Source of the DNA: Akkermansia muciniphila
GTDB taxonomy: Bacteria; Verrucomicrobiota; Verrucomicrobiia; Opitutales; Opitutaceae
NCBI GenBank assembly: GCA_945888375.1
Contig: CAMCZZ010000006.1
Span: 62,001 to 126,000 of the forward strand
DNA length: 64,000 nucleotides
Direction of reading: 5' to 3'
Below, one piece after another: positions 26,662 through 36,138 of the stretch. A model generated the notes under the pieces. The model did not search any database. It saw nothing but the letters and a program-made list of their open reading frames with translations, and was not told the origin of the DNA. The position numbers were made by a program, and so were the translations under genes. Within the stretch, counting starts at the first letter, position 1; every line of letters starts with the position of its first letter.

Positions 26662-26985
26662 TCAGCCGACGCCGAGCAGCTCGACCTCGAAAACGAGGGT
26701 GGCGTTGGGCGGAATCACCCCCGGATAGCCACCTCGGCCGTAGCCAAGCTCGGGCGGGATGGTGAGCTTTACCTTATCTCCCACCACCATCGTGGCGACC
26801 CCTTGGTCCCAACCGCCGATGACCTGCTTGGCCCCGAGCACAAACTGGAACGGCTCGCGGCGGTCGACGGAACTGTCGAACTTTTCGCCAGTGGTCAGCC
26901 AGCCCGTGTAGTGGACCGTCACGAGCTCGCCTTTTTTCGGCGCGCGCCCGGTGCCGGAGGTGATTTTTTCAATTTGGAGGGACAT
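26662..26985 (-). CDS. FKBP-type peptidyl-prolyl isomerase
   Basis: Single-domain FKBP of 107 residues from ATG 26985: [91 protein letters not shown]. The aromatic pocket residues of FKBP12 (Y, F, W and the GYG segment) are conserved. No signal peptide, so it acts in the cytoplasm as a folding helper. A longer in-frame start upstream adds an unnatural leader. A palindromic intergenic element lies between it and the CrtI-like gene. Confidence 0.94.
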   Translation of the reverse strand: MSLQIEKITSGTGRAPKKGELVTVHYTGWLTTGEKFDSSVDRREPFQFVLGAKQVIGGWDQGVATMVVGDKVKLTIPPELGYGRGGYPGVIPPNATLVFEVELLGVG

Positions 26986-27018
26986 GGAAGAAAGGTATGG
27001 GAATGACGGAGGAGTTAA

Positions 27019-27110
27019 CCACAAAGCTCACGAAGGCACGAAGTGCGGAAAGTCATAAAAACCTCCCAAGCGAAGCGTGGTTCGTTCTTCGTGCCTTCGC
27101 GCCTTCGTGG
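27019..27110. repeat. Intergenic palindromic element, GAAGGCACGAAG type
   Basis: Left arm CCACAAAGCTCACGAAGGCA (27019-27038, continuing CGAAG) and right arm ending CGTGCCTTCGCGCCTTCGTGG (27090-27110) are near-perfect inverted copies around about 45 central bases. Each arm is built from short CACGAAGG-type repeats. Sits between the FKBP and CrtI-like genes, outside coding sequence. Such elements are common in environmental bacteria and may form large RNA or DNA hairpins. Confidence 0.7.
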
Positions 27111-27118
27111 CCCAAAAA

Positions 27119-28561
27119 TCAGGCCGCTGCCTGCTTGAGCGCGAAGAGGTGTTTGTCGATCTTGTTGGCGGTGATGACGCCGTAGTTGATGGTGCCCAGC
27201 CAGCCGCTCATGATGATGCCCACGCTGCCCGCATGGAAAAGCCCCGGCAGTTGCTCGGAGAGATTCATCGACACCGGCAGACCCTCAAACTTGGTCCCGA
27301 AACTCGTGCCCGCCATGTGCGTGGTGTAGCGCTCAATGGTGCGCGGCGTGGCCGCCTCCATCCAGTCGATCTTCGCACGCACGTCCGGGATGTATTTCTC
27401 CAAGGACACCAGGCTCTCCTCGATGAGGCGGGCCTTGTGTTTCTCATAGTCCTCATCGGAGAGCTCCTTCCAGTGCGGATAGCGACCGTTGAGCGAGGCC
27501 ACCACGGTGTAGCGGTCACCGCCGGGCCGCGTGTCGGGGTAGTAGACGGAAAAAGTGCGGCTGGTGGTATGCAGCGCGGTCAACTCCTCCGGACTGTAGC
27601 GCGGAGCCTCGCTGGTAAAGACAAGGTCTCCGATGTGCGGGATGCTCTCGCCCTTGCGGATGCCAAAATACACCTGGCAAGAGCTGGTGTTGATCCGCAC
27701 CGCCTCGGCCTGTTGCACGAACTCGGGCGAAAAATGCTCCGCGCCGGCGAGGCGGAAGATGGTGTTCTTGATGTTGGCGTTAGAGAGCACCGCCTTGGCC
27801 CGGATGACGCGGCCGTTCCCCGCCACCACGCCGCACGCGACTTTCCGGCCCCCGCGCTCCTCCACTAGGATGCGCTGGACGAGCACGTGTTTACGCAGCT
27901 CGACGCCGTTTTGCCGGAGCTCAGCGGTCATCTTTTTGATCAGCAGATCGGAGCCGCCCCGGAAGGTGAACACCCCCGAGCCCATGAAGTTACTGAACAC
28001 GATGCCAAAGGTTATAGCGGGGTCGTCGCGGGTGGAGCCGTTGGCGTAGGCGATGGGCTCCATGAGGAGGCGATGCACGTCGTCGCGCCCCGGGAAAAAG
28101 CGCTCGAACATCTCGCCCGTGGTCTCGGGATTGTTGTCGTAGTAATTCATCGCCCGCAGGTGGTCGTAAAAGGCCTCGACCTCGGCGCGGGAGAGCTTGA
28201 ACTGCTCGACCAGCACGCGGGTGTAATCCTCGCGGGTGAAGGTCGTCCAGACGTCCATCTGGGGATTCACAAAACGCACGTCCTTGAGCTGGTGGATCGA
28301 GTCGGCGATCTCCTTCGTCCAGTAGCGTCGACAGCTCTTGATCATGCCGCTGGGGAAACCGTGCAGAGAGATATCGAAGATGTGCCCGCCCTTACGGGTG
28401 AACCAGGTCGCCAGGCCGCCGAACTGGTAATGGTGCTCGAGGAGCAGGACCTTGTGCCCGGCCTTGGCCAGAACGTTAGCCCCCGTGAGGCCGCCCAGGC
28501 CGGAGCCAATGACGATCACGTCGTATTCATCCGCTACACCTTTGAGCCAGTCGTAAGCCAT
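27119..28561 (-). CDS. CrtI/CRTISO-like FAD-dependent oxidoreductase
   Basis: A 480-residue flavoprotein with an N-terminal FAD loop ([20 protein letters not shown]), [17 protein letters not shown], and the C-terminal family segment [20 protein letters not shown]. Overall pattern follows phytoene-desaturase and carotenoid-isomerase type oxidoreductases, including the middle [20 protein letters not shown], where such enzymes rebuild the second FAD contact. No other carotenoid gene is near, so the substrate (carotenoid, retinoid-like or other polyene or lipid) is open. Stand-alone gene flanked by a palindromic element and SUI1. Confidence 0.8.
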   Translation of the reverse strand: MAYDWLKGVADEYDVIVIGSGLGGLTGANVLAKAGHKVLLLEHHYQFGGLATWFTRKGGHIFDISLHGFPSGMIKSCRRYWTKEIADSIHQLKDVRFVNPQMDVWTTFTREDYTRVLVEQFKLSRAEVEAFYDHLRAMNYYDNNPETTGEMFERFFPGRDDVHRLLMEPIAYANGSTRDDPAITFGIVFSNFMGSGVFTFRGGSDLLIKKMTAELRQNGVELRKHVLVQRILVEERGGRKVACGVVAGNGRVIRAKAVLSNANIKNTIFRLAGAEHFSPEFVQQAEAVRINTSSCQVYFGIRKGESIPHIGDLVFTSEAPRYSPEELTALHTTSRTFSVYYPDTRPGGDRYTVVASLNGRYPHWKELSDEDYEKHKARLIEESLVSLEKYIPDVRAKIDWMEAATPRTIERYTTHMAGTSFGTKFEGLPVSMNLSEQLPGLFHAGSVGIIMSGWLGTINYGVITANKIDKHLFALKQAAA

Positions 28562-28651
28562 GGGAAAAGTCAGCCAACCAAAACCCCGCCCGCCCTCGGC
28601 GCAAGCGCGGCCTCATTTCCGGACCTGACCGTGCAATCGCCCCGCGCCCAC

Positions 28652-29053
28652 TCAGCCCCCCGCCAAAACCGGACGGAAACCCGCCTCGCGCAAAATCCTC
28701 GCCACTACTTCACGCTGATCACCCTGAATCTCGATCTCGCCATCCTTAATCGTGCCGCCGCAGCCCGCCGCCGCACGCATTTTTTTACACAAGGCCTCCT
28801 TCTCGGGCAGCCCGATCCCGGTAAAACCACGCGCCAGCGTCACTGTCTTGCCTCCGCGCCCCGCCGTGGTCCGCAAAACATCCACGCGCCCGCGGTTCTT
28901 CTCCGGCGCAGCGGGTTTTCCCACCGACACACTCGCTTGCGGACCCGCCGGAAGAGCCCCCAGACCCGCCAAACCAGCCAGCCCGGCGAAGGGATTCTGC
29001 CCCAACCCGCCGCCACCATCCGTCGCGATTTTACCCTTTTCTGGCCGGCTCAC
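28652..29053 (-). CDS. SUI1/YciH-type translation initiation factor-like protein
   Basis: A 133-residue protein with a gly/ala-rich N-terminal part and a C-terminal SUI1 fold: RVDVLRTTAGRGGKTVTLAR, GFTGIGLPEKEALCKKMRAA, GCGGTIKDGEIEIQGDQREV, VARILREAGF. These match bacterial YciH, a relative of eIF1 that can discriminate against faulty initiation complexes. Its ATG overlaps the stop... region of the small gene upstream (ATGA at 29050-29053), so both are translated together. Confidence 0.9.
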   Translation of the reverse strand: MSRPEKGKIATDGGGGLGQNPFAGLAGLAGLGALPAGPQASVSVGKPAAPEKNRGRVDVLRTTAGRGGKTVTLARGFTGIGLPEKEALCKKMRAAAGCGGTIKDGEIEIQGDQREVVARILREAGFRPVLAGG

Positions 29054-29322
29054 GCCCCACCCACCTTCCCCTGATTAACCGCCGGCCCTGCCGCCCGACC
29101 GCCACACAGCCCAACTGGGATCTCCGACTCGCCCCCCAGAAACATCAACGCCTTCGCATAGCTCCTACGTTCAAGAAAATGAACTAGTTGTGGATGCAAA
29201 GTCGTCTGCCCGCGCGCCGCAAAATCATCCAGTCTAGCCATCTCCGTGGCGACCAAGGTTGCATTAGTATTTTTAATCGCGTCCAAGAGTGCGATAAGGG
29301 CGGCTTTGATCTCGGGTTCCAT
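29050..29322 (-). CDS. Small helical protein of unknown function
   Basis: 90 residues from ATG 29322: MEPEIKAALIALLDAIKNTN, then LVATEMARLDDFAARGQTTL and HPQLVHFLERRSYAKALMFL. The middle strongly suggests a two- to three-helix unit; the tail (GGRAAGPAVNQGKVGGA) is gly/ala-rich. I recognise no named family. Four-base overlap with the SUI1 gene and the same direction support a genuine gene. Codon use matches its neighbours. Confidence 0.6.
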   Translation of the reverse strand: MEPEIKAALIALLDAIKNTNATLVATEMARLDDFAARGQTTLHPQLVHFLERRSYAKALMFLGGESEIPVGLCGGRAAGPAVNQGKVGGA

Positions 29323-29490
29323 AACGGCTTATTTGAGAAATTAACGTCATAGCGGCAGACGTTTAGCAAAACTCAAACCTCCTTCCCCGCACCTTCCTCC
29401 CTTGAGCACGGGCCAAAAACGCGCAAGGTGGTGACCTTTTTACGTCTTTTACTGACCACCGCCCGCTCCTTTTCCCGTTCAAAACCCTCC

Positions 29491-32253
29491 ATGAACTCCG
29501 TTCCTCTCGCTGCTCGCGACAATACCGACCTGATCGAGGCCGCCTACGCCCAATGGCTCGATAATCCCGACTCGGTCGACCCCACTTGGCGCGCCTTCTT
29601 CCAAGGTTTCACCTTGGGTAATTCCATCGCCGCGCCGGGTGCCGCACCCACCACCGCCACCGCCCAGGCGGCCGGAGTGCGCGTGGTCGATTCCTACAAG
29701 CAGGCCCAGATCATCCGCTACATCAACGCCCACCGCTCCCACGGCCACCTCGAAGCCCACCTCGATCCGCTCGGAGAAAAGCCCGGCGCCCACCCCAAGC
29801 TGACCCTAGAAAACTACGGCCTGGGCTCCGCGGATTTGGATGAGAGCTTCACCCTCACGAACTTTCAGGGCGGCGGTCAGAAAAAACTCCGCGACATCGT
29901 CTCCGCCGTGAAACGCACCTACTGCGGCACCATCGGCGTGGAGTATATGCATATCCAGGACTACGATGCCCGAGAGTGGCTGCAGAACCGCATGGAGGCG
30001 GTCGAAAACATCCCTTCTTTCACCAAAGAGCGCCAGACCCGCATCCTCCGCCGCCTGCACAAGGCCGAGCTTTTCGAGAAGTTTCTGCACACTAAATTCG
30101 TTGGCCAGAAACGTTTCTCCCTCGAGGGTGGCGAGACCATGATTGCCGCGCTTGACACCACCATCGAGCACTGTGCCGACCTCGGGGTGGAGGAGATCGT
30201 GATGGGCATGGCCCACCGCGGCCGTCTCTCCGTCCTCACCAATATTCTTCGCAAACCCTTCGAGGTCCTCTTCGAGCAGTTCTCGGAAAACTACCTGCCC
30301 CACACCGTCGCCGGCGACGGCGACGTGAAATATCACCTCGGCTACGAGGCCGTGCTAAACACCACCTCGGGCAAGACCGTCGAGGTCCGCCTCGCCGCGA
30401 ACCCCTCCCACCTCGAGATCGTCAATCCGGTCGTCGAGGGCAAGGCCCGCGCCCGCCAGCGCATTCGCGGCGACGCCGAGCGCAAACGCGTGTGCCCCCT
30501 GCTCATCCACGGCGACGCCGCTTTCGCCGGCCAGGGCGTGGTCGCCGAGACCCTGAACTTCTCCCAGCTCCCGGGTTACCGCACCGGCGGCACCCTGCAT
30601 TTCGTCATCAATAACCAGATCGGGTTCACCACCCTGCCCCAGGACTCCCGCAGCACCCGCTACTGCACCGACGTCGCCAAGATGATCGAGGCCCCCGTCT
30701 TCCACGTGAACGGCGACGACCCCGAGGCCGTCTGCTTCGTCACCAGCCTCGCGCTCGAGTTTCGCTGCCTGTTCCACCGTGACGCCGTGGTTGATATGTA
30801 TTGCTATCGCAAGCACGGGCACAACGAGTCCGACGAGCCCGCTTTCACCCAGCCCACCCTCTACAAGAAGGTCGCCGCCCACCCCCAGATCTCCACCCTC
30901 TACACCGCCCGCCTGATCGCCACCGGCACCCATACCCAGGCCGACGCCGACGCGATCAAGACCGAATACTCCGCCGCCATGGAAGCCTCGCTCGAAAAGG
31001 CCAAAAAGGCTGAACTCGAACGCCATTCCGCCGGGAAAAAAGGGGATCCCTTCCGCGATTCAAACCCGGCTTTCCAGCCCGGCTACACCCACGCCCCCGT
31101 CCCCACCGGCACCACCCGCGAAACCCTTCAGACGGTCATCCGCGGCCTCACCCAGGTCCCTGCCACCTTCACCCCCAACCCCAAAATCAAACGCCTGCTC
31201 GAGACCCGCGCCGCCGCCTTGACCGGCGGAACCATCGACTGGGGTCTCGCTGAATCCCTCGCCTTCGGTGCCCTGTTGGTCGAAGGCACCCCCGTCCGGC
31301 TCTCCGGTCAGGATTGCGAACGCGGCACCTTCAGCCATCGGCACGCGGTGCTTTACGACACCGATACCCGCGAGAAATACGTCCCCCTGCTCAATCTCGC
31401 CGAGGGCCAGGCCCGTTTCTGCGTCTACAACTCCCTGCTCTCCGAGGCCGCCGTGCTGGGCTTCGACTACGGCTACTCCCTCGACTACCCCCAGATGCTG
31501 TGCATCTGGGAAGCCCAGTTCGGCGACTTCGCCAACGGCGCCCAAGTCGTCATCGACCAGTTCATCGTCTCCGGCGAGTCGAAATGGCAGCGCGTATCGG
31601 GCATCGTCCTCCTCCTGCCCCACGGCTACGAAGGCCAAGGCCCCGAGCACTCCTCCGCCCGCCTCGAACGTTTCCTCCAGCTCTGCGCCGAGGATAATAT
31701 TCAGGTGGCCAACATCACCACCCCGGCGAACTACTTCCACGCCCTCCGCCGCCAGATGAGGAGCGACCTGCGCAAGCCGCTGGTCGTGATGTCGCCCAAG
31801 AGCCTCCTCCGCCACCCGCTCGCCATCTCCAAGCTCGAGGACTTCACCGTCGGCTCCTTCCAGGCCATCCTGCCCGATACCCACCTGCCCGAGCCAAAGA
31901 AGGCCAAACGCGTGCTGATCTGCTCCGGCAAAGTCTACTACGACCTCCACCACTACCGGGTGACCAACGGCATCGAGGACACCGCCATCATCCGCCTCGA
32001 ACAACTCTACCCGCTCGACCGCGACACCCTTTCCGAACTCGCCCAAACCCACGCCAAGGCCAAGCTGGTCTGGGTGCAGGAGGAGCCGCAAAACATGGGC
32101 GCCTGGAGCTACATCGCCCCCGAACTCGAGACAACCTTCGGCCGCAAAGCCGCCTACATCGGTCGCGAGGCGGCCGCCTCCCCCGCCGTCGGCGCCCTCG
32201 CCCTCCACAAAATCGAACTGAACGCCTTCCTGAAACAGGCCTTTCAAGCCTGA
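29491..32253 (+). CDS. sucA: 2-oxoglutarate dehydrogenase E1 component
   Basis: Thiamine-diphosphate-dependent decarboxylase of the TCA cycle. From ATG 29491: MNSVPLAARDNTDLIEAAYA and QWLDNPDSVDPTWRAFFQGF, the standard E1o N-terminus (the open frame upstream has no native look). Motifs: EEIVMGMAHRGRLSVLTNIL, FHVNGDDPEAVCFVTSLALE (ThDP/Mg binding), YCYRKHGHNESDEPAFTQP, and the transketolase-type C-terminal half with QDCERGTFSHRHAVLYD and LPHGYEGQGPEHSSARLERF. About 920 residues, normal length. First gene of a sucA-sucB-lpdA cluster, separated from sucB by a palindromic element. Confidence 0.97.
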   Translation: MNSVPLAARDNTDLIEAAYAQWLDNPDSVDPTWRAFFQGFTLGNSIAAPGAAPTTATAQAAGVRVVDSYKQAQIIRYINAHRSHGHLEAHLDPLGEKPGAHPKLTLENYGLGSADLDESFTLTNFQGGGQKKLRDIVSAVKRTYCGTIGVEYMHIQDYDAREWLQNRMEAVENIPSFTKERQTRILRRLHKAELFEKFLHTKFVGQKRFSLEGGETMIAALDTTIEHCADLGVEEIVMGMAHRGRLSVLTNILRKPFEVLFEQFSENYLPHTVAGDGDVKYHLGYEAVLNTTSGKTVEVRLAANPSHLEIVNPVVEGKARARQRIRGDAERKRVCPLLIHGDAAFAGQGVVAETLNFSQLPGYRTGGTLHFVINNQIGFTTLPQDSRSTRYCTDVAKMIEAPVFHVNGDDPEAVCFVTSLALEFRCLFHRDAVVDMYCYRKHGHNESDEPAFTQPTLYKKVAAHPQISTLYTARLIATGTHTQADADAIKTEYSAAMEASLEKAKKAELERHSAGKKGDPFRDSNPAFQPGYTHAPVPTGTTRETLQTVIRGLTQVPATFTPNPKIKRLLETRAAALTGGTIDWGLAESLAFGALLVEGTPVRLSGQDCERGTFSHRHAVLYDTDTREKYVPLLNLAEGQARFCVYNSLLSEAAVLGFDYGYSLDYPQMLCIWEAQFGDFANGAQVVIDQFIVSGESKWQRVSGIVLLLPHGYEGQGPEHSSARLERFLQLCAEDNIQVANITTPANYFHALRRQMRSDLRKPLVVMSPKSLLRHPLAISKLEDFTVGSFQAILPDTHLPEPKKAKRVLICSGKVYYDLHHYRVTNGIEDTAIIRLEQLYPLDRDTLSELAQTHAKAKLVWVQEEPQNMGAWSYIAPELETTFGRKAAYIGREAAASPAVGALALHKIELNAFLKQAFQA

Positions 32254-32260
32254 TGATTTG

Positions 32261-32347
32261 AACCACGGAGAACACGGAGGAAAAAACCGAGTATGGCTAA
32301 ATTCCTGTCTTCTCCGACTCTCCATGTCCTCCGTGCTCTCCGTGGTT
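32261..32347. repeat. Intergenic palindromic element, CCACGGAGAACACGGAG type
   Basis: Arms AACCACGGAGAACACGGAGG (32261-32280) and TCCTCCGTGCTCTCCGTGG (32327-32345) are nearly exact inverted copies around about 46 bases. It fills the sucA-sucB gap, starting 8 bases after the sucA stop and ending 29 bases before sucB. Confidence 0.75.
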
Positions 32348-32375
32348 AACCAAAGCCCCCTTTAACTTTCCCAAA

Positions 32376-33617
32376 ATGGCCTTAATCGAAGTCAAAATCC
32401 CGCCCCTCGGCGAATCCATCAGCTCCGGCGTGCTCGCCAAGTGGCACGTCAAAAACGGTGACGCCGTGAAAAAGGACCAGCCCCTCTTTGAGCTGGAGAC
32501 AGATAAAATCACGTCCGAGGGCGTCGCCGAAGCCGCCGGCGTCATCACCCTCAAAGCCGCCACCGGCGCCGAGGTAAAGATCGGCGAGGTCGTAGCCAGC
32601 ATCGACACCGCCGCCGCCGCACCTGTCGCCGCTCCCGCGCTCATCTCCCCGCCCGCCGCCGCGGCCTCGGCCCTCCTGACCTCTGACGTTCGCCCTGCAA
32701 CCTCTTCGACGGCGACGGCCTCGCCCGCCGTCCGCCGCCTCGCCGCCGATTCAGGCATCGACCCCGCCACCGTTTCCGGCAGCGGCAAGGCCGGCCGCGT
32801 CACCAAGGGCGACATGCTCGCCGCCGCCGCCACGCCCAAGGAGGTCGCCGCCGCCATCGCCGCCGCCCCCGCCGCCAGCGTCCCCGCCACCGCGCCCGTT
32901 GTGTCCGCCCCGCCCGCCGGCAAAAAGTCCCGCGTAAAAATGACCAAGCTGCGCCAGACCATCGCCAAACGGCTGGTCTCCGCCCAGCACGAGGCCGCCA
33001 TGCTCACGACCTTCAACGAGGTCGACATGTCCGCCGTCATGGCCCTGCGCGCCAAATACCAGGACGACTTCGTGAAGAAAAACGGCGTGAAACTCGGCTT
33101 CATGTCCTTTTTCACCAAGGCCGTCGTCCACGCCCTCAAGGAAGTCCCCGCCATCAATGCCCAGCTCGACGGCGACGAAGTCGTGCAAAACCACTACTAC
33201 GACATCAGCATGGCCGTCTCCACCGAGAAGGGCCTCGTCGTCCCCGTCGTGCGCGACTGCGACAAGCTCGACATGGCCGGTATCGAGAAGGCCATCGGCG
33301 AGGTCGCCAAAAAAGCCCGCGACGGTAAACTCGGCCTGCCCGACTTCGAGGGCGGCTGCTTCACCATCACCAACGGCGGCATCTTCGGGTCGATGCTCTC
33401 CACCCCGATCATCAACGCCCCCCAGAGCGCTATCCTCGGCCTGCACGCCATCAACGACCGCCCCGTCGCCCTCAACGGCCAGGTCGTCATCCGCCCGATG
33501 ATGTATCTGGCGCTGAGCTACGACCACCGCCTGGTCGACGGCAAAGAGGCCGTCACCTTCCTCGTGAAGGTCAAACAAGCCATCGAAGACCCGGCCCGCT
33601 TGCTCCTCAGCGTCTAA
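32376..33617 (+). CDS. sucB: 2-oxoglutarate dehydrogenase E2 (dihydrolipoamide succinyltransferase)
   Basis: Core of the 2-oxoglutarate dehydrogenase complex. Domains in order: lipoyl domain (1-80) with [20 protein letters not shown] and the lipoylated Lys in [15 protein letters not shown]; an Ala/Pro-rich linker; a peripheral-subunit-binding domain (about 110-145, [29 protein letters not shown]); a second Ala/Pro linker; and the catalytic domain (from about 185) with [40 protein letters not shown] and the active-site SYDHRLVDG. 413 residues, normal. Between two palindromic elements. Confidence 0.97.
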   Translation: MALIEVKIPPLGESISSGVLAKWHVKNGDAVKKDQPLFELETDKITSEGVAEAAGVITLKAATGAEVKIGEVVASIDTAAAAPVAAPALISPPAAAASALLTSDVRPATSSTATASPAVRRLAADSGIDPATVSGSGKAGRVTKGDMLAAAATPKEVAAAIAAAPAASVPATAPVVSAPPAGKKSRVKMTKLRQTIAKRLVSAQHEAAMLTTFNEVDMSAVMALRAKYQDDFVKKNGVKLGFMSFFTKAVVHALKEVPAINAQLDGDEVVQNHYYDISMAVSTEKGLVVPVVRDCDKLDMAGIEKAIGEVAKKARDGKLGLPDFEGGCFTITNGGIFGSMLSTPIINAPQSAILGLHAINDRPVALNGQVVIRPMMYLALSYDHRLVDGKEAVTFLVKVKQAIEDPARLLLSV

Positions 33618-33622
33618 AAATT

Positions 33623-33710
33623 AAGCGCAAAGACGCGAAGACGCTAAGTCCGACCCAAAAGGACTAAGGTCTTGGCTTCGTCCCTTTGCGCCTTCGCGTC
33701 TTCGCGCTTC
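33623..33710. repeat. Intergenic palindromic element, GCGAAGACGC type
   Basis: Arm AAGCGCAAAGACGCGAAGAC (33623-33642, continuing GCTAAG) is inverted in CTTTGCGCCTTCGCGTCTTC (33684-33703, continuing GCGCTT). It occupies nearly the whole sucB-lpdA gap and ends 5 bases before the lpdA ATG. The sequence differs from the sucA-sucB element while the architecture is the same. Confidence 0.75.
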
Positions 33711-33714
33711 CACC

Positions 33715-35106
<1,392 letters not shown>

Positions 35107-35208
35107 AACGCCGACTCACCAGACGAAAAACGTCCCCGTCAATAAACCTGTATTGACACCGCCCCCGCCGTCCCGCACTTCCGTTAACCTTTAACTCCTT
35201 CACCCACC

Positions 35209-35346
35209 ATGGATCCCACCTTCCGCCCGCACCGTAAGAAACGCGCCCGCAAGATCGGCTTTCGCGCCCGCAAAGCCACCCGCGGCGGCCGCAAGGTCCT
35301 CGCCGCCCGCCGCGCCAAGGGCCGCAAGCGCCTCACCGTCGTCTAA
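35209..35346 (+). CDS. rpmH: 50S ribosomal protein L34
   Basis: A 45-residue, strongly basic protein: [45 protein letters not shown]. This is the L34 pattern (P-x-x-RKR/KRAR-x-x-GFRAR-x-x-T-x-x-GR-x-x-LAARRxKGRxxL). It precedes rnpA, yidD and yidC, the universal gene order. A hairpin terminator stands between it and rnpA. Confidence 0.96.
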   Translation: MDPTFRPHRKKRARKIGFRARKATRGGRKVLAARRAKGRKRLTVV

Positions 35347-35396
35347 GTCCGGCGACGCTCCTCCCGCCGCCCGGCTCGCTGCCGGCAGGCGTTCAT

Positions 35397-35432
35397 CGAA
35401 ACCCCGGGCCCTCGCTCGGGGTTTCGTGTTTT
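35397..35432 (+). terminator. Hairpin between rpmH and rnpA
   Basis: CGAAACCCCG (35397-35406) pairs with CGGGGTTTCG (35417-35426), followed by TGTTTT. The 10-bp stem is perfect. It probably works as a partial terminator, giving much more L34 mRNA than rnpA mRNA, a known arrangement in other bacteria. Confidence 0.75.
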
Positions 35433-35447
35433 AAGCCGCCACCCGCC

Positions 35448-35828
35448 ATGCGCTTCCGTCCCGAGCAGCACCTCCGCCGCCAAGGGGATTTCGACCATGT
35501 CCGCAGCGTCGGCCGGCGCTTCGATTGCGGCGCCTTCACCGTCTTCTACGCTCCCCGCCGCCCGCCGTTGATTCCAGTGGAAAATACGGAGCCCGCCCCG
35601 GCCCGCGCCGGCTTCGTCGCCTCCCGCTCCGCCGTGGGCAACGCCGTCGCCCGCGCCCGCGCCAAACGCCGTCTCCGCGAAGGTTTTCGCGCCCACCAGA
35701 CGGCGTTCCCGCCCGACGTTGATTTTATCTTCGTCGCCCGGCGCTCACTCAATGGGCTTGAACACAGCGTCCTGCAGGAGAGATTTCTAAACCTTTGCCG
35801 GAAACTCTTCCCTTCCCGTGCCGCCTGA
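35448..35828 (+). CDS. rnpA: Ribonuclease P protein component
   Basis: Protein cofactor of RNase P in tRNA 5' processing. 126 residues: [20 protein letters not shown] (standard N-terminus), [10 protein letters not shown], then [20 protein letters not shown] and KRRLREGFR, corresponding to the family's RNA-binding signature, and [10 protein letters not shown]. The signature's usual RNR tripeptide reads RAR here (VARARAKRR). A proline-rich loop ([14 protein letters not shown]) is inserted before strand 3. Overlaps yidD by 11 bases. Confidence 0.93.
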   Translation: MRFRPEQHLRRQGDFDHVRSVGRRFDCGAFTVFYAPRRPPLIPVENTEPAPARAGFVASRSAVGNAVARARAKRRLREGFRAHQTAFPPDVDFIFVARRSLNGLEHSVLQERFLNLCRKLFPSRAA

Positions 35829-36114
35829 CCTCCAGCCCGCCCCCCCCATCGCCCCGACACCCGGGCTGGCCGCGCGCACCCTGGCCGCCGGCATCCGGGC
35901 CTACCAGCTAACAGTTTCCCCGTCCCTTCACGCCCTTGCCGGCCCGGGCGCCGGTTGCCGCTTCAGCCCGACCTGCTCCCACTACGCCCTCGAAGCCCTC
36001 GGCACCCATGGCGCCCTGCGGGGCGGTTTTCTCGCCACTCGGCGCATCCTGCGCTGTCACCCCTGGGGCGCCCACGGCCCCGACCCCGTCCCGCCCCGCA
36101 CCCTTTCCGCCTGA
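35818..36114 (+). CDS. yidD: YidD membrane protein insertion efficiency factor
   Basis: Small membrane-associated protein assisting YidC. GTG start at 35818 inside the rnpA end. 98 residues with [60 protein letters not shown] and GPDPVPP, the full YidD signature including both cysteines of CRFxPTCSxYA and the C of RILRCHP. An Ala/Pro-rich N-terminal stretch precedes it. Sits between rnpA and yidC as in most bacteria. Confidence 0.95.
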   Translation: MPPDLQPAPPIAPTPGLAARTLAAGIRAYQLTVSPSLHALAGPGAGCRFSPTCSHYALEALGTHGALRGGFLATRRILRCHPWGAHGPDPVPPRTLSA

Positions 36115-36138
36115 TCCCCCCTCCACTCACTTTACCAA

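Noticed and set aside
35107-35208. Replication origin beside rpmH
   Set aside because: No DnaA boxes or dnaA gene; rpmH here follows lpdA.
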